Source: Pseudobutyrivibrio sp. MD2005 (GTDB lineage: Bacteria > Bacillota > Clostridia > Lachnospirales > Lachnospiraceae). Taken from it: a DNA stretch of 36,735 nt. The position numbers and the translations under genes are program-made. The notes under the pieces were generated by a model. It searched no databases and was not told where the DNA came from. It saw nothing but the letters and a program-made list of their open reading frames with translations. Within the stretch, counting starts at the first letter, position 1. Every line of letters begins with the position of its first letter. The stretch lies in contig NZ_JHXE01000023.1 of assembly GCF_000621865.1 (NCBI RefSeq), forward strand, positions 1-36,735, in the 5' to 3' direction. Shown piece after piece: positions 25,099 to 32,709 of the stretch.

Positions 25099-26067
25099 AT
25101 GAAAATTGGAGTTTGTTCAAATGTAAGAGGAGATTTGCCTTGGAGAGAGGCACTTGAATATTTTGCTGAAAAGGGAATCCAGTGTGTTGAAGTAGGTGTA
25201 GGTGGATATCCAGGAAAAGATCATTGCAATCCTGATGTTTTATTAAATGATGAGGCTGCATATGCTGAGTGGAAAAAGGCATTAGACGATACTGGAATTA
25301 CCGTGTCTGGCTTCTCATGTCACTCAAATCCTGTACATCCTAACAAGGAATTTGCAGCAGAGTCTGATAAGGCTATGAGAGATGCTGTTCTTATGGCAGA
25401 AAAGTATGGCATTCATAATATCGAGTGTTTCTCTGGTTGCCCTGGTGATAGCGAGACATCTAAGTATCCAAACTGGGTAACATGCCCATGGCCAAACGAT
25501 TTTGGTGAGATACTTGAATACCAGTGGAATGAAGTGCTTATTCCATACTGGAAGAACTTTGTAAAGTTTGCAAAAGAACATGGAGTTACCCAGATAGGAC
25601 TTGAGATGCATCCAGGCTTTTGTGTCTACAATACACAGACACTATTAAAGCTTCGTGAGGCAGTAGGTCCAGAAATCGGATGCAACTTTGATCCATCTCA
25701 TATTATCTGGCAGGGAATGGATCCTGTTACAGTTATTCGTGCTCTTAAGGATGCGATTTTCCATGTTCATGCAAAGGATACAAGAATAGATGAAAACAAC
25801 ACACGCTTAAATGGTGTGCTTGATACTAAGTCATATTCTGACGAGATTAATCGTTCATGGATATTCCGTTCATGTGGATATGGTAACGACAGATTATATT
25901 GGAATGATATTATTTCAAACCTTAGAATGGTAGGCTACGACAAGGTTATGTGTATAGAGCACGAAGATTCTCTTATGAGCCTTGATGAAGGTCTTGAAAA
26001 AGCAGTAGAGTGCATGAAGGACACAATCATCAAGGAAGAGAAACTTACTAATGCTCGTTGGATTTAA
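25099..26067 (+). CDS. Sugar phosphate isomerase/epimerase-family TIM barrel (second isomerase)
   Basis: This 322-aa xylose isomerase-like TIM barrel has IGLEMHPGFC, CNFDPSHIIWQG, FHVHAKDTR and MCIEHEDS, carrying the Glu/Asp/His/Glu metal site. It resembles the IolE/YcjR-type isomerases that act on keto-sugars. ATG 25099 was preferred to an in-frame GTG at 25090, which overlaps the ribosome binding site. It precedes the DUF1097 membrane gene by 76 nt. It is a candidate for conversion of a 3-keto or anhydro sugar into a glycolytic intermediate. Confidence 0.78.
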   Translation: MKIGVCSNVRGDLPWREALEYFAEKGIQCVEVGVGGYPGKDHCNPDVLLNDEAAYAEWKKALDDTGITVSGFSCHSNPVHPNKEFAAESDKAMRDAVLMAEKYGIHNIECFSGCPGDSETSKYPNWVTCPWPNDFGEILEYQWNEVLIPYWKNFVKFAKEHGVTQIGLEMHPGFCVYNTQTLLKLREAVGPEIGCNFDPSHIIWQGMDPVTVIRALKDAIFHVHAKDTRIDENNTRLNGVLDTKSYSDEINRSWIFRSCGYGNDRLYWNDIISNLRMVGYDKVMCIEHEDSLMSLDEGLEKAVECMKDTIIKEEKLTNARWI

Positions 26068-26099
26068 ATGCCGTTTGCTATATTCATAAGCCTTAAGGA

Positions 26100-26126
26100 T
26101 AATCCAAGGTCTACTAATTTGGATTA
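26100..26126 (+). repeat. Small hairpin before the DUF1097 gene
   Basis: TAATCCAA (26100-26107) pairs with TTGGATTA (26119-26126), ending five nt before the GGAGG ribosome binding site. No T-run. Confidence 0.4.
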
Positions 26127-26143
26127 GATGGAGGAAAGATTAT

Positions 26144-26647
26144 ATGAAAGAAAAATGGATTAATGCTTTGACACTAGCATTTACAGTTGCACTACTTCCA
26201 CCAATCTGGGCAGTGCTTTCACCATACATTGGAGTGACAGTAGGGGCAGTAGCACTTATCTGTGCAGGACTTTTTGCTTGCCTTAATAATGATATCAAGA
26301 TGGCGGTTCCAGTTTCTCTTGGATTCTTATGTGGAGACATTTGGGCAGTTATCGCAACAAATGTGATGGCTGCATCAAACCTTGGAACAAACGTCACAGT
26401 ATATCTTACTTTATTTATTATGGGTGGATTAGCAGTTGTTATTGGCACACTTCTTGATAAGCTTGTTTTCATTCCAGCGTGGCTGGCAGGATGGGCAATC
26501 GGCCTTACAATTATGGGGCCTATGGATGTCACAAACCTTGGAACAACGCCATTTCAAATTGGTGCTGCAATGCTTTCCGGCGTTTGGTATGTAGGTGTTG
26601 TAGGAGATTTATTCCAGAAGTTGCTTATAAAGATTATTAAGAAATAA
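26144..26647 (+). CDS. DUF1097-like integral membrane protein
   Basis: This 167-aa, very hydrophobic protein has about five predicted membrane helices (for example TLAFTVALLPPIWAVLSPYI and the LFIMGGLAVVIGTLL segment). It resembles DUF1097 proteins such as YcdZ, whose function is not established. It follows the isomerase and precedes butyrate kinase by 168 nt. Export or uptake of a small metabolite is possible, but nothing in the sequence shows it. Confidence 0.6.
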   Translation: MKEKWINALTLAFTVALLPPIWAVLSPYIGVTVGAVALICAGLFACLNNDIKMAVPVSLGFLCGDIWAVIATNVMAASNLGTNVTVYLTLFIMGGLAVVIGTLLDKLVFIPAWLAGWAIGLTIMGPMDVTNLGTTPFQIGAAMLSGVWYVGVVGDLFQKLLIKIIKK

Positions 26648-26814
26648 GAATAATCGGTATCATTGCAACGCATATTTATCAATTATTGCAGATATCGTAT
26701 ATACGGTTTGAGATATGCAATAAAAGAAAAAGATATAGGCTTTATAAAATATGATAAGAGCTTAATCAAACATAGAATAATCTTAGAATTTAAAGAAAGT
26801 TTTGAGAGAGAAAA

Positions 26815-27912
26815 ATGAGTTACAAAATACTAACAATTAACCCAGGCTCTACATCAACAAAAGTTGGATTTTTTGATGGAGAAGAGCTTAAGTTTTCGGC
26901 AAATGTATCTCACGATGCTTCAAAGCTTGCTGAATTTGCAGGTATTAGTGATCAGCTTCCATACAGAAAAGAGATTATCTTAGCTGAGCTTGAAAAAGCT
27001 GGAGTTGATTTATCTACAGTGGATGCATTTGTTGGAAGAGGCGGTGGCCTTCTTGCGGTAGAAGGTGGCACCTATGAGGTGAACGATGTGATTTTAGATC
27101 ATGCACGCAGGGGAGCTAATGGAATTCAGCACCCAGCACAGCTTGGTTCACAACTGGCAAATGAATTTGCGACACAGTTTAATAAGCCTGCATTTGTAGT
27201 AAATCCACCTGATACAGATGAGTTTATTATCGAAGCAAGAATGACAGGTATCAAAGGCGTTTATCGTGACTCACATCTTCATGCACTTAACCTTAAGGAG
27301 ACAGCTATTAGACACAGCAATCTTAAAGGGGTTAAGTACGAGGATAAGAATTATGTGGTTTGCCATATTGGAGGTGGTATTTCCATTTCAGCCCACCGCA
27401 AAGGCAAGATGATTGATGGCAATGACATCGTTGCAGGTGACGGCCCAATGGCACCAACTCGTTGTGGTTCAGTGCCAGCGGCACAGATGATTCGCTATGC
27501 ATACGACCATCCAGATATGAAAGAGACACTTTCTCTTACAACAAAGACTGGTGGTTTTGTAAGTCACTTGGGAACATCTGATGCTCTTGAGGTATTCAAC
27601 AGAGCAGAGGCTGGCGACAAGGAAGCAAAGCTTATCTGGGACACAATGACATATCAGATTATCAGATACATTGGTTCAATGGCAGCGGTTTTGCATGGCG
27701 AAGTAGATGGTATTCTTCTTGGCGGTGGAATGGTCCACAACAAGAAGCTTGTAAAAGATATTACTGATGCATGCTCATGGATTGCAGAAGTTACAGCATA
27801 TCCAGGAGAATTTGAGCTTGAGGCTATGGCAGCCGGCGCCATCCGTGTTCTCGATGGCGAAGAGCAGGCAAAGCAATATACAGGAGAACCATGCTGGCGC
27901 CCAGAGTCGTAA
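26815..27912 (+). CDS. buk: Butyrate kinase family acyl kinase
   Basis: This 365-aa protein of the acetate/propionate/butyrate kinase family transfers phosphate from an acyl phosphate to ADP. Markers are ILTINPGSTSTKVG at the N terminus (phosphate loop), FVGRGGGL, PPDTDEF, CHIGGGISISAH and GILLGGGMVHN. The length fits butyrate kinase rather than acetate kinase (about 400 aa). A Pta-type transacylase lies further down at 30343, so the pair can make ATP from an acyl thioester. It has its own gap of 168 nt upstream, and RNA element copy B begins about 30 nt after its stop. The acyl chain used is not certain. Confidence 0.9.
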   Translation: MSYKILTINPGSTSTKVGFFDGEELKFSANVSHDASKLAEFAGISDQLPYRKEIILAELEKAGVDLSTVDAFVGRGGGLLAVEGGTYEVNDVILDHARRGANGIQHPAQLGSQLANEFATQFNKPAFVVNPPDTDEFIIEARMTGIKGVYRDSHLHALNLKETAIRHSNLKGVKYEDKNYVVCHIGGGISISAHRKGKMIDGNDIVAGDGPMAPTRCGSVPAAQMIRYAYDHPDMKETLSLTTKTGGFVSHLGTSDALEVFNRAEAGDKEAKLIWDTMTYQIIRYIGSMAAVLHGEVDGILLGGGMVHNKKLVKDITDACSWIAEVTAYPGEFELEAMAAGAIRVLDGEEQAKQYTGEPCWRPES

Positions 27913-27941
27913 ACATAGGTAATACGCGATAAGCTTTAATG

Positions 27942-28120
27942 TTTAGATGAGCAAGTAAGTAACAAGCTCTTAGGTTTTAGATGAGTCGGTAGGTAACAAG
28001 CTATGATGATTCTTAAGCGAAGCATTCTAAGCTGAGCGAAGAATTACCATGCTTGTTACCGTAACAGACGGACTAAAGTATATAGAAGAACTAGGCTTGT
28101 TACAGTAACTTGCGGATTAA
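27942..28120 (+). ncRNA. Structured leader element, copy B, nested double copy
   Basis: Outer copy: TTAGATGAG (27943-27951) ... CGGATT (28113-28118), with P1 GCAAGT/ACTTGC (27951-27956/28108-28113) and P2 GTAACAAGC/GCTTGTTAC (27959-27967/28095-28103). In place of its apical part stands a complete inner copy at 27977-28075: P1 GTCGGT/ACAGAC (one mismatch), P2 GGTAACAAGC/GCTTGTTACC (10 bp), P3 ATTCTT/AAGAAT and apical GCGA-AGC-loop-GCT-GAGC (28017-28037). The ribosome binding site of the thiolase gene begins immediately after. Confidence 0.7.
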
Positions 28121-28133
28121 AAAGGAGAGAAAA

Positions 28134-29894
28134 ATGAATCAGACAAAGATTAATAAGTATTCACGAAGCGTCTCAATCGTAGGCGTAAGCTGCACTCCAT
28201 TTATGAATACTCTTGATAATCCAGAGACTGCAGGATTAACAGAGGGTGAAATGTTTGGTTACGCAGCACTTAAGGCAATGGAAGATGCAGGCGTTGAGCC
28301 AAAGGATGTAGATTATTACTTCCATGGTGAGGCTAGCCCACTTAACGGTTCAAACTACATTACACCAAATGTACAGGTTGCAAACTGGTTTGGTATGAAG
28401 GGTAAGGGCTCTATGCATCATTCAGAGGCATGCTGTACAGGTTATCTTGCACTTGAAATTGCAGCAAATGCAGTAGCATCTGGAAAGTATGATTGTGTAC
28501 TTACAGGAGCTGTTGAGTTTGGAGATGCTATTCCAACTCCAAGCGAGAGCGTAGAGCAGCCAAAGCATCCATATAAGAGAGATAAAATGACCATGGATAA
28601 GTTCCTTAAGACAACTTCATGGATTTATGATAAGACATACGCAAGACCTCTTATGGCTCCAATGGAGCTCATCTATGATGATTGCGCAGAAGACTATGTT
28701 AGAACACGTGGTATCACTCCAGAGCAGATGGATGATACTTTAAACCATATGGCTATCAACAATAGACATAATGCAGTTCACAATCCACTTGCTATTACAC
28801 ATGAAGAGTTTGCAGATATTGCAAAGGAAAAAGGCTTCGATGATGTTATGGATTACATGAGAAGCCCATACAACCCTAAGTCTGGCGACTTCCTTAGAAT
28901 GGAAGGCATCGAGCGTAAGTGTGATGGTGCAGCAGCATGTATCGTTATTGCTACAGAGAAGATTCCTGAGCTTTGCAAGAATTTGAGACATAAGCCAATC
29001 GAAATCATCGGTATTGGTAGTGCAGCTTGCGAGGCATCAACACCTCACTTTGAAATCAATGCAACAAAAGAAGCTATCCGTCAGGTGTACGAGCTTACAG
29101 GAAAGTCTGGAGATGATCTTGATATTTTCTTCGCAAACGACTTTATCATCACATCACACCTTTATGCAGCTGAGCTTGCAGGATACTTACCATACGGTGA
29201 AGGTTGGAAATACATTTGCGAAGGCAGAACAGCATTTGATGGTGATAAGCCAATCAATACAAACGGTGGCCGTACATCATTCGGACATGCTCATGCAGCT
29301 TCAGGTCTTGCTGATGTATACGAGTGCTGCATGCAGATGCGTGGCGAGTGTGGTGAGCACCAGGTAAAGAAGCTTCCTAAGACAGCAATGCTTAGAGGCT
29401 ACGGCGGATCTCAGAATGTAGCAGCTATCATGCTTGAGACAGTTGATAACTTTGAGCCATCAAAGGAGCCAGCTAAGGAATCAAATCTTAAGCTTGAGAA
29501 GGTTGTTCAGACATATTATGAAGGTTTAGAGCAGGGCAAGCTTCTCGGTAGAAAGTGTAAGAGATGTGGCGCTGTTGAGTTCCCACCTGTTTATGCATGT
29601 AACTCTTGCGGCTGCGATGATACAGAATGGGTAGAGCTTAGCGGTAAGGCTGTTATGAAGTCTATCGTACTTCCAGCTCCACTTTCATCAAAGCCAGAAT
29701 ACAAAGAGCGCATGGGTAAATACGCTTATGGCGTTATCGAGACGGAGGAAGGCGCTGAATTCAACGGAGTTGTTATCGGAATCAGCAAGAAGACTCGTCC
29801 AGAGCTTCTTGAAAAGCTCCCACTTCCAGTTCACGCAAAAATCATCGATCGTGACGGTGGATTCAAGACAGTAGTCTACGAATTAGACGAGTAG
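28134..29894 (+). CDS. Thiolase-DUF35 (OB-fold) fusion protein
   Basis: This 586-aa protein has a thiolase-fold domain of SCP2-thiolase type (about 1-440): probable active-site Cys in SEACCTGYLALEIAAN (about 97-112), a NTNGGRTSFGHAHAASG segment with the conserved His, and YGGSQNVAAIM near its end. A DUF35 domain follows (about 455-586): zinc ribbon CKRCG...FPPVYACNSCG, then an OB fold. Separate thiolase and DUF35 proteins form acyltransferase complexes in archaeal HMG-CoA synthesis and in PhlACB, which acylates phloroglucinols. Here both are one chain. It is followed by ACP, phosphotransacylase and AcpS genes, which suggests C-acyl or beta-ketoacyl cleavage onto a carrier protein or CoA. ATG 28134 follows AAAGGAG. 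The substrate is inferred. Confidence 0.8.
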   Translation: MNQTKINKYSRSVSIVGVSCTPFMNTLDNPETAGLTEGEMFGYAALKAMEDAGVEPKDVDYYFHGEASPLNGSNYITPNVQVANWFGMKGKGSMHHSEACCTGYLALEIAANAVASGKYDCVLTGAVEFGDAIPTPSESVEQPKHPYKRDKMTMDKFLKTTSWIYDKTYARPLMAPMELIYDDCAEDYVRTRGITPEQMDDTLNHMAINNRHNAVHNPLAITHEEFADIAKEKGFDDVMDYMRSPYNPKSGDFLRMEGIERKCDGAAACIVIATEKIPELCKNLRHKPIEIIGIGSAACEASTPHFEINATKEAIRQVYELTGKSGDDLDIFFANDFIITSHLYAAELAGYLPYGEGWKYICEGRTAFDGDKPINTNGGRTSFGHAHAASGLADVYECCMQMRGECGEHQVKKLPKTAMLRGYGGSQNVAAIMLETVDNFEPSKEPAKESNLKLEKVVQTYYEGLEQGKLLGRKCKRCGAVEFPPVYACNSCGCDDTEWVELSGKAVMKSIVLPAPLSSKPEYKERMGKYAYGVIETEEGAEFNGVVIGISKKTRPELLEKLPLPVHAKIIDRDGGFKTVVYELDE

Positions 29895-29964
29895 TAATCA
29901 TTTAGCCGTACATATGTCAAGTTTGCGAGTACGGATTGATAAATGTAATAAAGAAAAACAACTA

Positions 29965-30063
29965 TTAGATGAGGCAGTAGTGCACAAGCTCTTAGGTTTT
30001 TCTAGCGAAACGTGTTGTTGAGCTGAAAAACACTAAGGCTTGTGAACGTAACTGCCGGACTTT
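29965..30063 (+). ncRNA. Structured leader element, copy C
   Basis: TTAGATGAG and CGGACT bracket P1 GGCAGT/ACTGCC (29973-29978/30051-30056), P2 CACAAGC/GCTTGTG (29983-29989/30038-30044), P3 CTTAG-GTTTTTC/GAAAAAC-A-CTAAG (29991-30002/30025-30037) and the apical hairpin GCGA-AAC-GTGTT-GTT-GAGC (30005-30023). Stem bases differ from copies A and B while pairing holds. The AGGAGG of the ACP gene follows within a few nt. Confidence 0.75.
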
Positions 30064-30078
30064 AGGAGGATTTAGAAA

Positions 30079-30318
30079 ATGGAAAGAAAAGAACTTGAGG
30101 CAGCAATTATTAAGATGGTAGCACAGTGCTACAACGCAGATGAGTCTAAGCTTAGCATAGATTCAGAGTTTGGTAAGGATATCAGCGGCACATCAGTTAT
30201 GATGGTTGGTCTTGTTTCAGAAATTGAGAATGAATTAGATGCTATGATTCAGCTTGCTGATGCAGCAGCTTGTAAGACAATCGGGGACCTTGTAGAGAAG
30301 GTTGAAGAGGAATTGTAA
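30079..30318 (+). CDS. Stand-alone acyl carrier protein with atypical serine motif
   Basis: This 79-aa acidic protein is of the size of ACP. Aligned on VGLVSEIENELD (the VELVMALEEEF helix of ACP), the phosphopantetheine serine falls in GTSVMMV, so the usual DSL is TSV. The Ser is kept but the Asp that normally contacts the phosphopantetheinyl transferase is replaced by Thr. A dedicated AcpS is encoded two genes downstream, which may match this variant. The gene follows RNA element C and precedes pta by 24 nt. It probably carries the acyl group handled by the thiolase fusion rather than serving bulk fatty acid synthesis. Confidence 0.75.
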   Translation: MERKELEAAIIKMVAQCYNADESKLSIDSEFGKDISGTSVMMVGLVSEIENELDAMIQLADAAACKTIGDLVEKVEEEL

Positions 30319-30342
30319 TTCGTATATACGAAGGAGAATACA

Positions 30343-31344
30343 ATGAGCGTACTTGATAAGATTTATGAAAAGGCTAAGGCAAACCCTCAAAAGGTTGCGT
30401 TTCCTGAAGCTGAAAATGAAAAGATGATGCAAGCCGCTTACGAGACAGGTAAAGAAGGATACATTAAGCCTATCTTAGTTGGTGATAGCGCTCGCATCAA
30501 AGAGCTTATAGCTGAAAGAGGCTATGAGGAAAACGTATTTACGATAGTAGATATTGATGAAGAAAGCTACAAGAATGATATTATTGCCAAGTATGTTGCA
30601 CTTCCACACACTTTGCTTAAGGAAAAGGCACTTGGTCGTAGAATGGCAAATCCACTCTACTATGCAATGGCTATGCAGGCTGTTGGAGAAGCAGATGTTA
30701 CATTTGCCGGTATCGACAACACCACTGGTGATGTTCTTCTTGCAGGCCAGATGATTATTGGATTAAAAGAAGGAATCAGCACAGTTTCATCTATCGGTCT
30801 TTGCGATATCCCCGGATTTGAAGGAAGCGAAGGACAGCTTCTCGCTGTAGGTGATAGTGCGGTTTGTACAAACCCAACAGCTGAGCAGCTTGCAGATATT
30901 GCTATCTCAGCTTGTGATACAGTAAAGGGACTTCTTGACTGGGAACCAAGATGTGCTATGATTTGTTATTCAACACTTGGCTCAGGTCAGGGCGAGCTAA
31001 TTGATAAGGTCAAGGAAGCACTTGCGATTGCAAATGAAAAGCGTCCAGATCTTGATATTGATGGGGAGTTCCAGCTTGATGCAGCAATTGTTCCAGCAGT
31101 AGCAGCAAAGAAGGTTAACCGTGAGAGCAAGGTTGCAGGTAAGGCAAATGTACTTATCTGGCCAGATCTTAACGTAGGTAACACAGCTGTTAAGCTCATT
31201 CAGCAGTTTGGCCATGCAGATGCTTATGGCCCAATGCTTCAAGGCTTCAACAGCATTGTATGTGATTGCTCAAGAGGGGCACCTGTATCAGAAATCAAAG
31301 GAAATGTTGTAATTTCAGCAGTTCGTGCTATGGGACAGAAATAA
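30343..31344 (+). CDS. pta: Phosphotransacylase (Pta-type phosphate acyltransferase)
   Basis: This 333-aa protein belongs to the phosphate acetyl/butyryltransferase family and is closest by motif to Pta: VAFPEAENEKMMQAA, MICYSTLGSGQG, the DGEFQLDAAIVPAVAAKK segment, GKANVLIWPDLNVGN and YGPMLQGFN. It converts acyl-CoA (or possibly acyl-ACP) plus phosphate to an acyl phosphate, the substrate of the kinase at 26815. The operon order is thiolase, ACP, pta, acpS. The stop codon overlaps the acpS start (TAATG). Confidence 0.87.
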   Translation: MSVLDKIYEKAKANPQKVAFPEAENEKMMQAAYETGKEGYIKPILVGDSARIKELIAERGYEENVFTIVDIDEESYKNDIIAKYVALPHTLLKEKALGRRMANPLYYAMAMQAVGEADVTFAGIDNTTGDVLLAGQMIIGLKEGISTVSSIGLCDIPGFEGSEGQLLAVGDSAVCTNPTAEQLADIAISACDTVKGLLDWEPRCAMICYSTLGSGQGELIDKVKEALAIANEKRPDLDIDGEFQLDAAIVPAVAAKKVNRESKVAGKANVLIWPDLNVGNTAVKLIQQFGHADAYGPMLQGFNSIVCDCSRGAPVSEIKGNVVISAVRAMGQK

Positions 31345-31727
31345 TGGCAAATGTTTTAGGCGTAGGTATCGATTTGGTATCTATCTCAGAAATTAAAGAA
31401 TTAGATAATCGCACTAAAGGTGCTTTTGCTAAGAGAACATATTCAGATATTGAAAAAGAGGATGCTAAGACTGCGTCTAATTATTATGAATTCCTTGCAG
31501 GGCGTTTCGCCGTAAAGGAAGCATGCTATAAAGCAATATGTGGCAACTTTCCTGAAGTCAATTTTGATTTCAGACAGGTTGAAACAATTCGATTATCAAA
31601 TGGAGCTCCAAAGTTTAATGGTAATGAGAACATCCTAAAGATTCTAGACCAAATCGGAGCTTCAGACATTAAAATATCGATTTCAAATCAGGGCGATTTC
31701 GCCATAGCAATTGCAGAAATAAATTAA
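31344..31727 (+). CDS. acpS: Holo-ACP synthase
   Basis: This 127-aa 4'-phosphopantetheinyl transferase of AcpS type attaches the arm of CoA to ACP serine. Signatures are GVGIDLVSISEI at the N terminus and FLAGRFAVKEACYKA in the middle, with the Mg2+-binding Asp and Glu. ATG 31344 overlaps the pta stop. Its place in a catabolic operon with an ACP of altered motif suggests it serves that ACP. A terminator follows at 31731. Confidence 0.88.
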   Translation: MANVLGVGIDLVSISEIKELDNRTKGAFAKRTYSDIEKEDAKTASNYYEFLAGRFAVKEACYKAICGNFPEVNFDFRQVETIRLSNGAPKFNGNENILKILDQIGASDIKISISNQGDFAIAIAEIN

Positions 31728-31730
31728 AGT

Positions 31731-31768
31731 GGCTGTCACACTAATTACTTGGTGCGGCAGCCTTTTTT
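31731..31768 (+). terminator. Rho-independent terminator
   Basis: GGCTGTCACAC pairs with GTGCGGCAGCC (a wobble and one mismatch), followed by T6. It ends the thiolase-acpS operon. Confidence 0.8.
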
Positions 31769-31801
31769 GATACTAAAATAAGAGTTTGTTAATAACAGTC
31801 C

Positions 31802-31830
31802 TTGCAAATATTATTTTTACATGTTATATT
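31802..31830 (+). promoter_or_regulatory. Promoter before the second PD-(D/E)XK-like gene
   Basis: TTGCAA (31802-31807), a 17-nt spacer and TATATT (31825-31830) lie about 110 nt upstream of the GAAGGGAG ribosome binding site. Confidence 0.5.
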
Positions 31831-32019
31831 ATCCAAGTCTTATTTTCTAAGGACGCTTAGTCCTTTCAATTATTAAGTGCGTATCGCACAATTTTTCAGT
31901 ATTAATTAGTATTTATAGTTTTGAATGAAGGGAGTGTATGAGTTATAGAGGAATACTATCTTAAAAAATTATATGAAATAGATAAAGAACTAACAGAAAT
32001 AGACAATGAACTAAAGACT

Positions 32020-32709
32020 ATGCCATCGGGAGAACTAAAGGCATATACAAATAATAAATCACATCGATGGTACTATATGGATGGGAGCGCCAGGGAATAC
32101 CTATCTAGAAAAAATCGCCAATTAGCAGAAAAGCTAGCGCTAAAGAAATATCTATTGCTGAGAAAAAATGAATTGTTGGAAGATAAGAGTAACATCAATC
32201 ATCGATTAATGTTATTAGATTCTAAATGCCATGAAGAGATGGAGAAGTTTTTGAATAGTGCAAGCTATTTTGAATTACTACCAAAGAATATTAATAAGAA
32301 GGAAGATTGGCAAAATGAAGAATACAAAACAAATCCGTTATATCCAGAACAGAGAAATGTACTTTGTCCCTCGGGTAGATATGTTCGCTCAAAATCAGAG
32401 GTATTTATTGATATGGCATTAACACAGGCTGGAATACCATATCGATATGAGTGTGAATTAATACTTGGAAAACAGAATTATTATCCGGATTTTACAATTA
32501 AACATCCCGGCACAGGAATGTTAATATATTGGGAACACTTTGGAAAAATGGACAATCCAGACTACGCTAAGGCAGCCTTTAATAAGATTAGAAAGTACTA
32601 TGAAAATGGATTGATACCGGGAAAGAATATAATTGTCACATTTGAAACTAGAGATAATCCATTTACTTTTAATGAAGCCAAAGCTGCACTAGCAATGATG
32701 AAGCTGTAA
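32020..32709 (+). CDS. Uncharacterised PD-(D/E)XK nuclease-like protein (second copy, start uncertain)
   Basis: This 229-aa protein is paralogous to that at 4579. Shared core: YVRSKSEVFID, IPYRYECELI, YYPDFTIK and IYWEHFG, the probable PD-(D/E)XK-like motifs. The frame stays open back to a stop at 31939-31941, and those 26 extra codons (31942-32019) have the charged, coiled-coil look of the paralogue's N terminus, but contain no ATG, GTG or TTG. A good GAAGGGAG lies at 31927-31934, followed by an ATG at 31938 in another frame that stops after eight codons. Either an indel has disrupted the start or an unusual start is used. 32020 is the conservative ATG. Array 3 begins 14 nt after the stop. 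Confidence 0.55.
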   Translation: MPSGELKAYTNNKSHRWYYMDGSAREYLSRKNRQLAEKLALKKYLLLRKNELLEDKSNINHRLMLLDSKCHEEMEKFLNSASYFELLPKNINKKEDWQNEEYKTNPLYPEQRNVLCPSGRYVRSKSEVFIDMALTQAGIPYRYECELILGKQNYYPDFTIKHPGTGMLIYWEHFGKMDNPDYAKAAFNKIRKYYENGLIPGKNIIVTFETRDNPFTFNEAKAALAMMKL

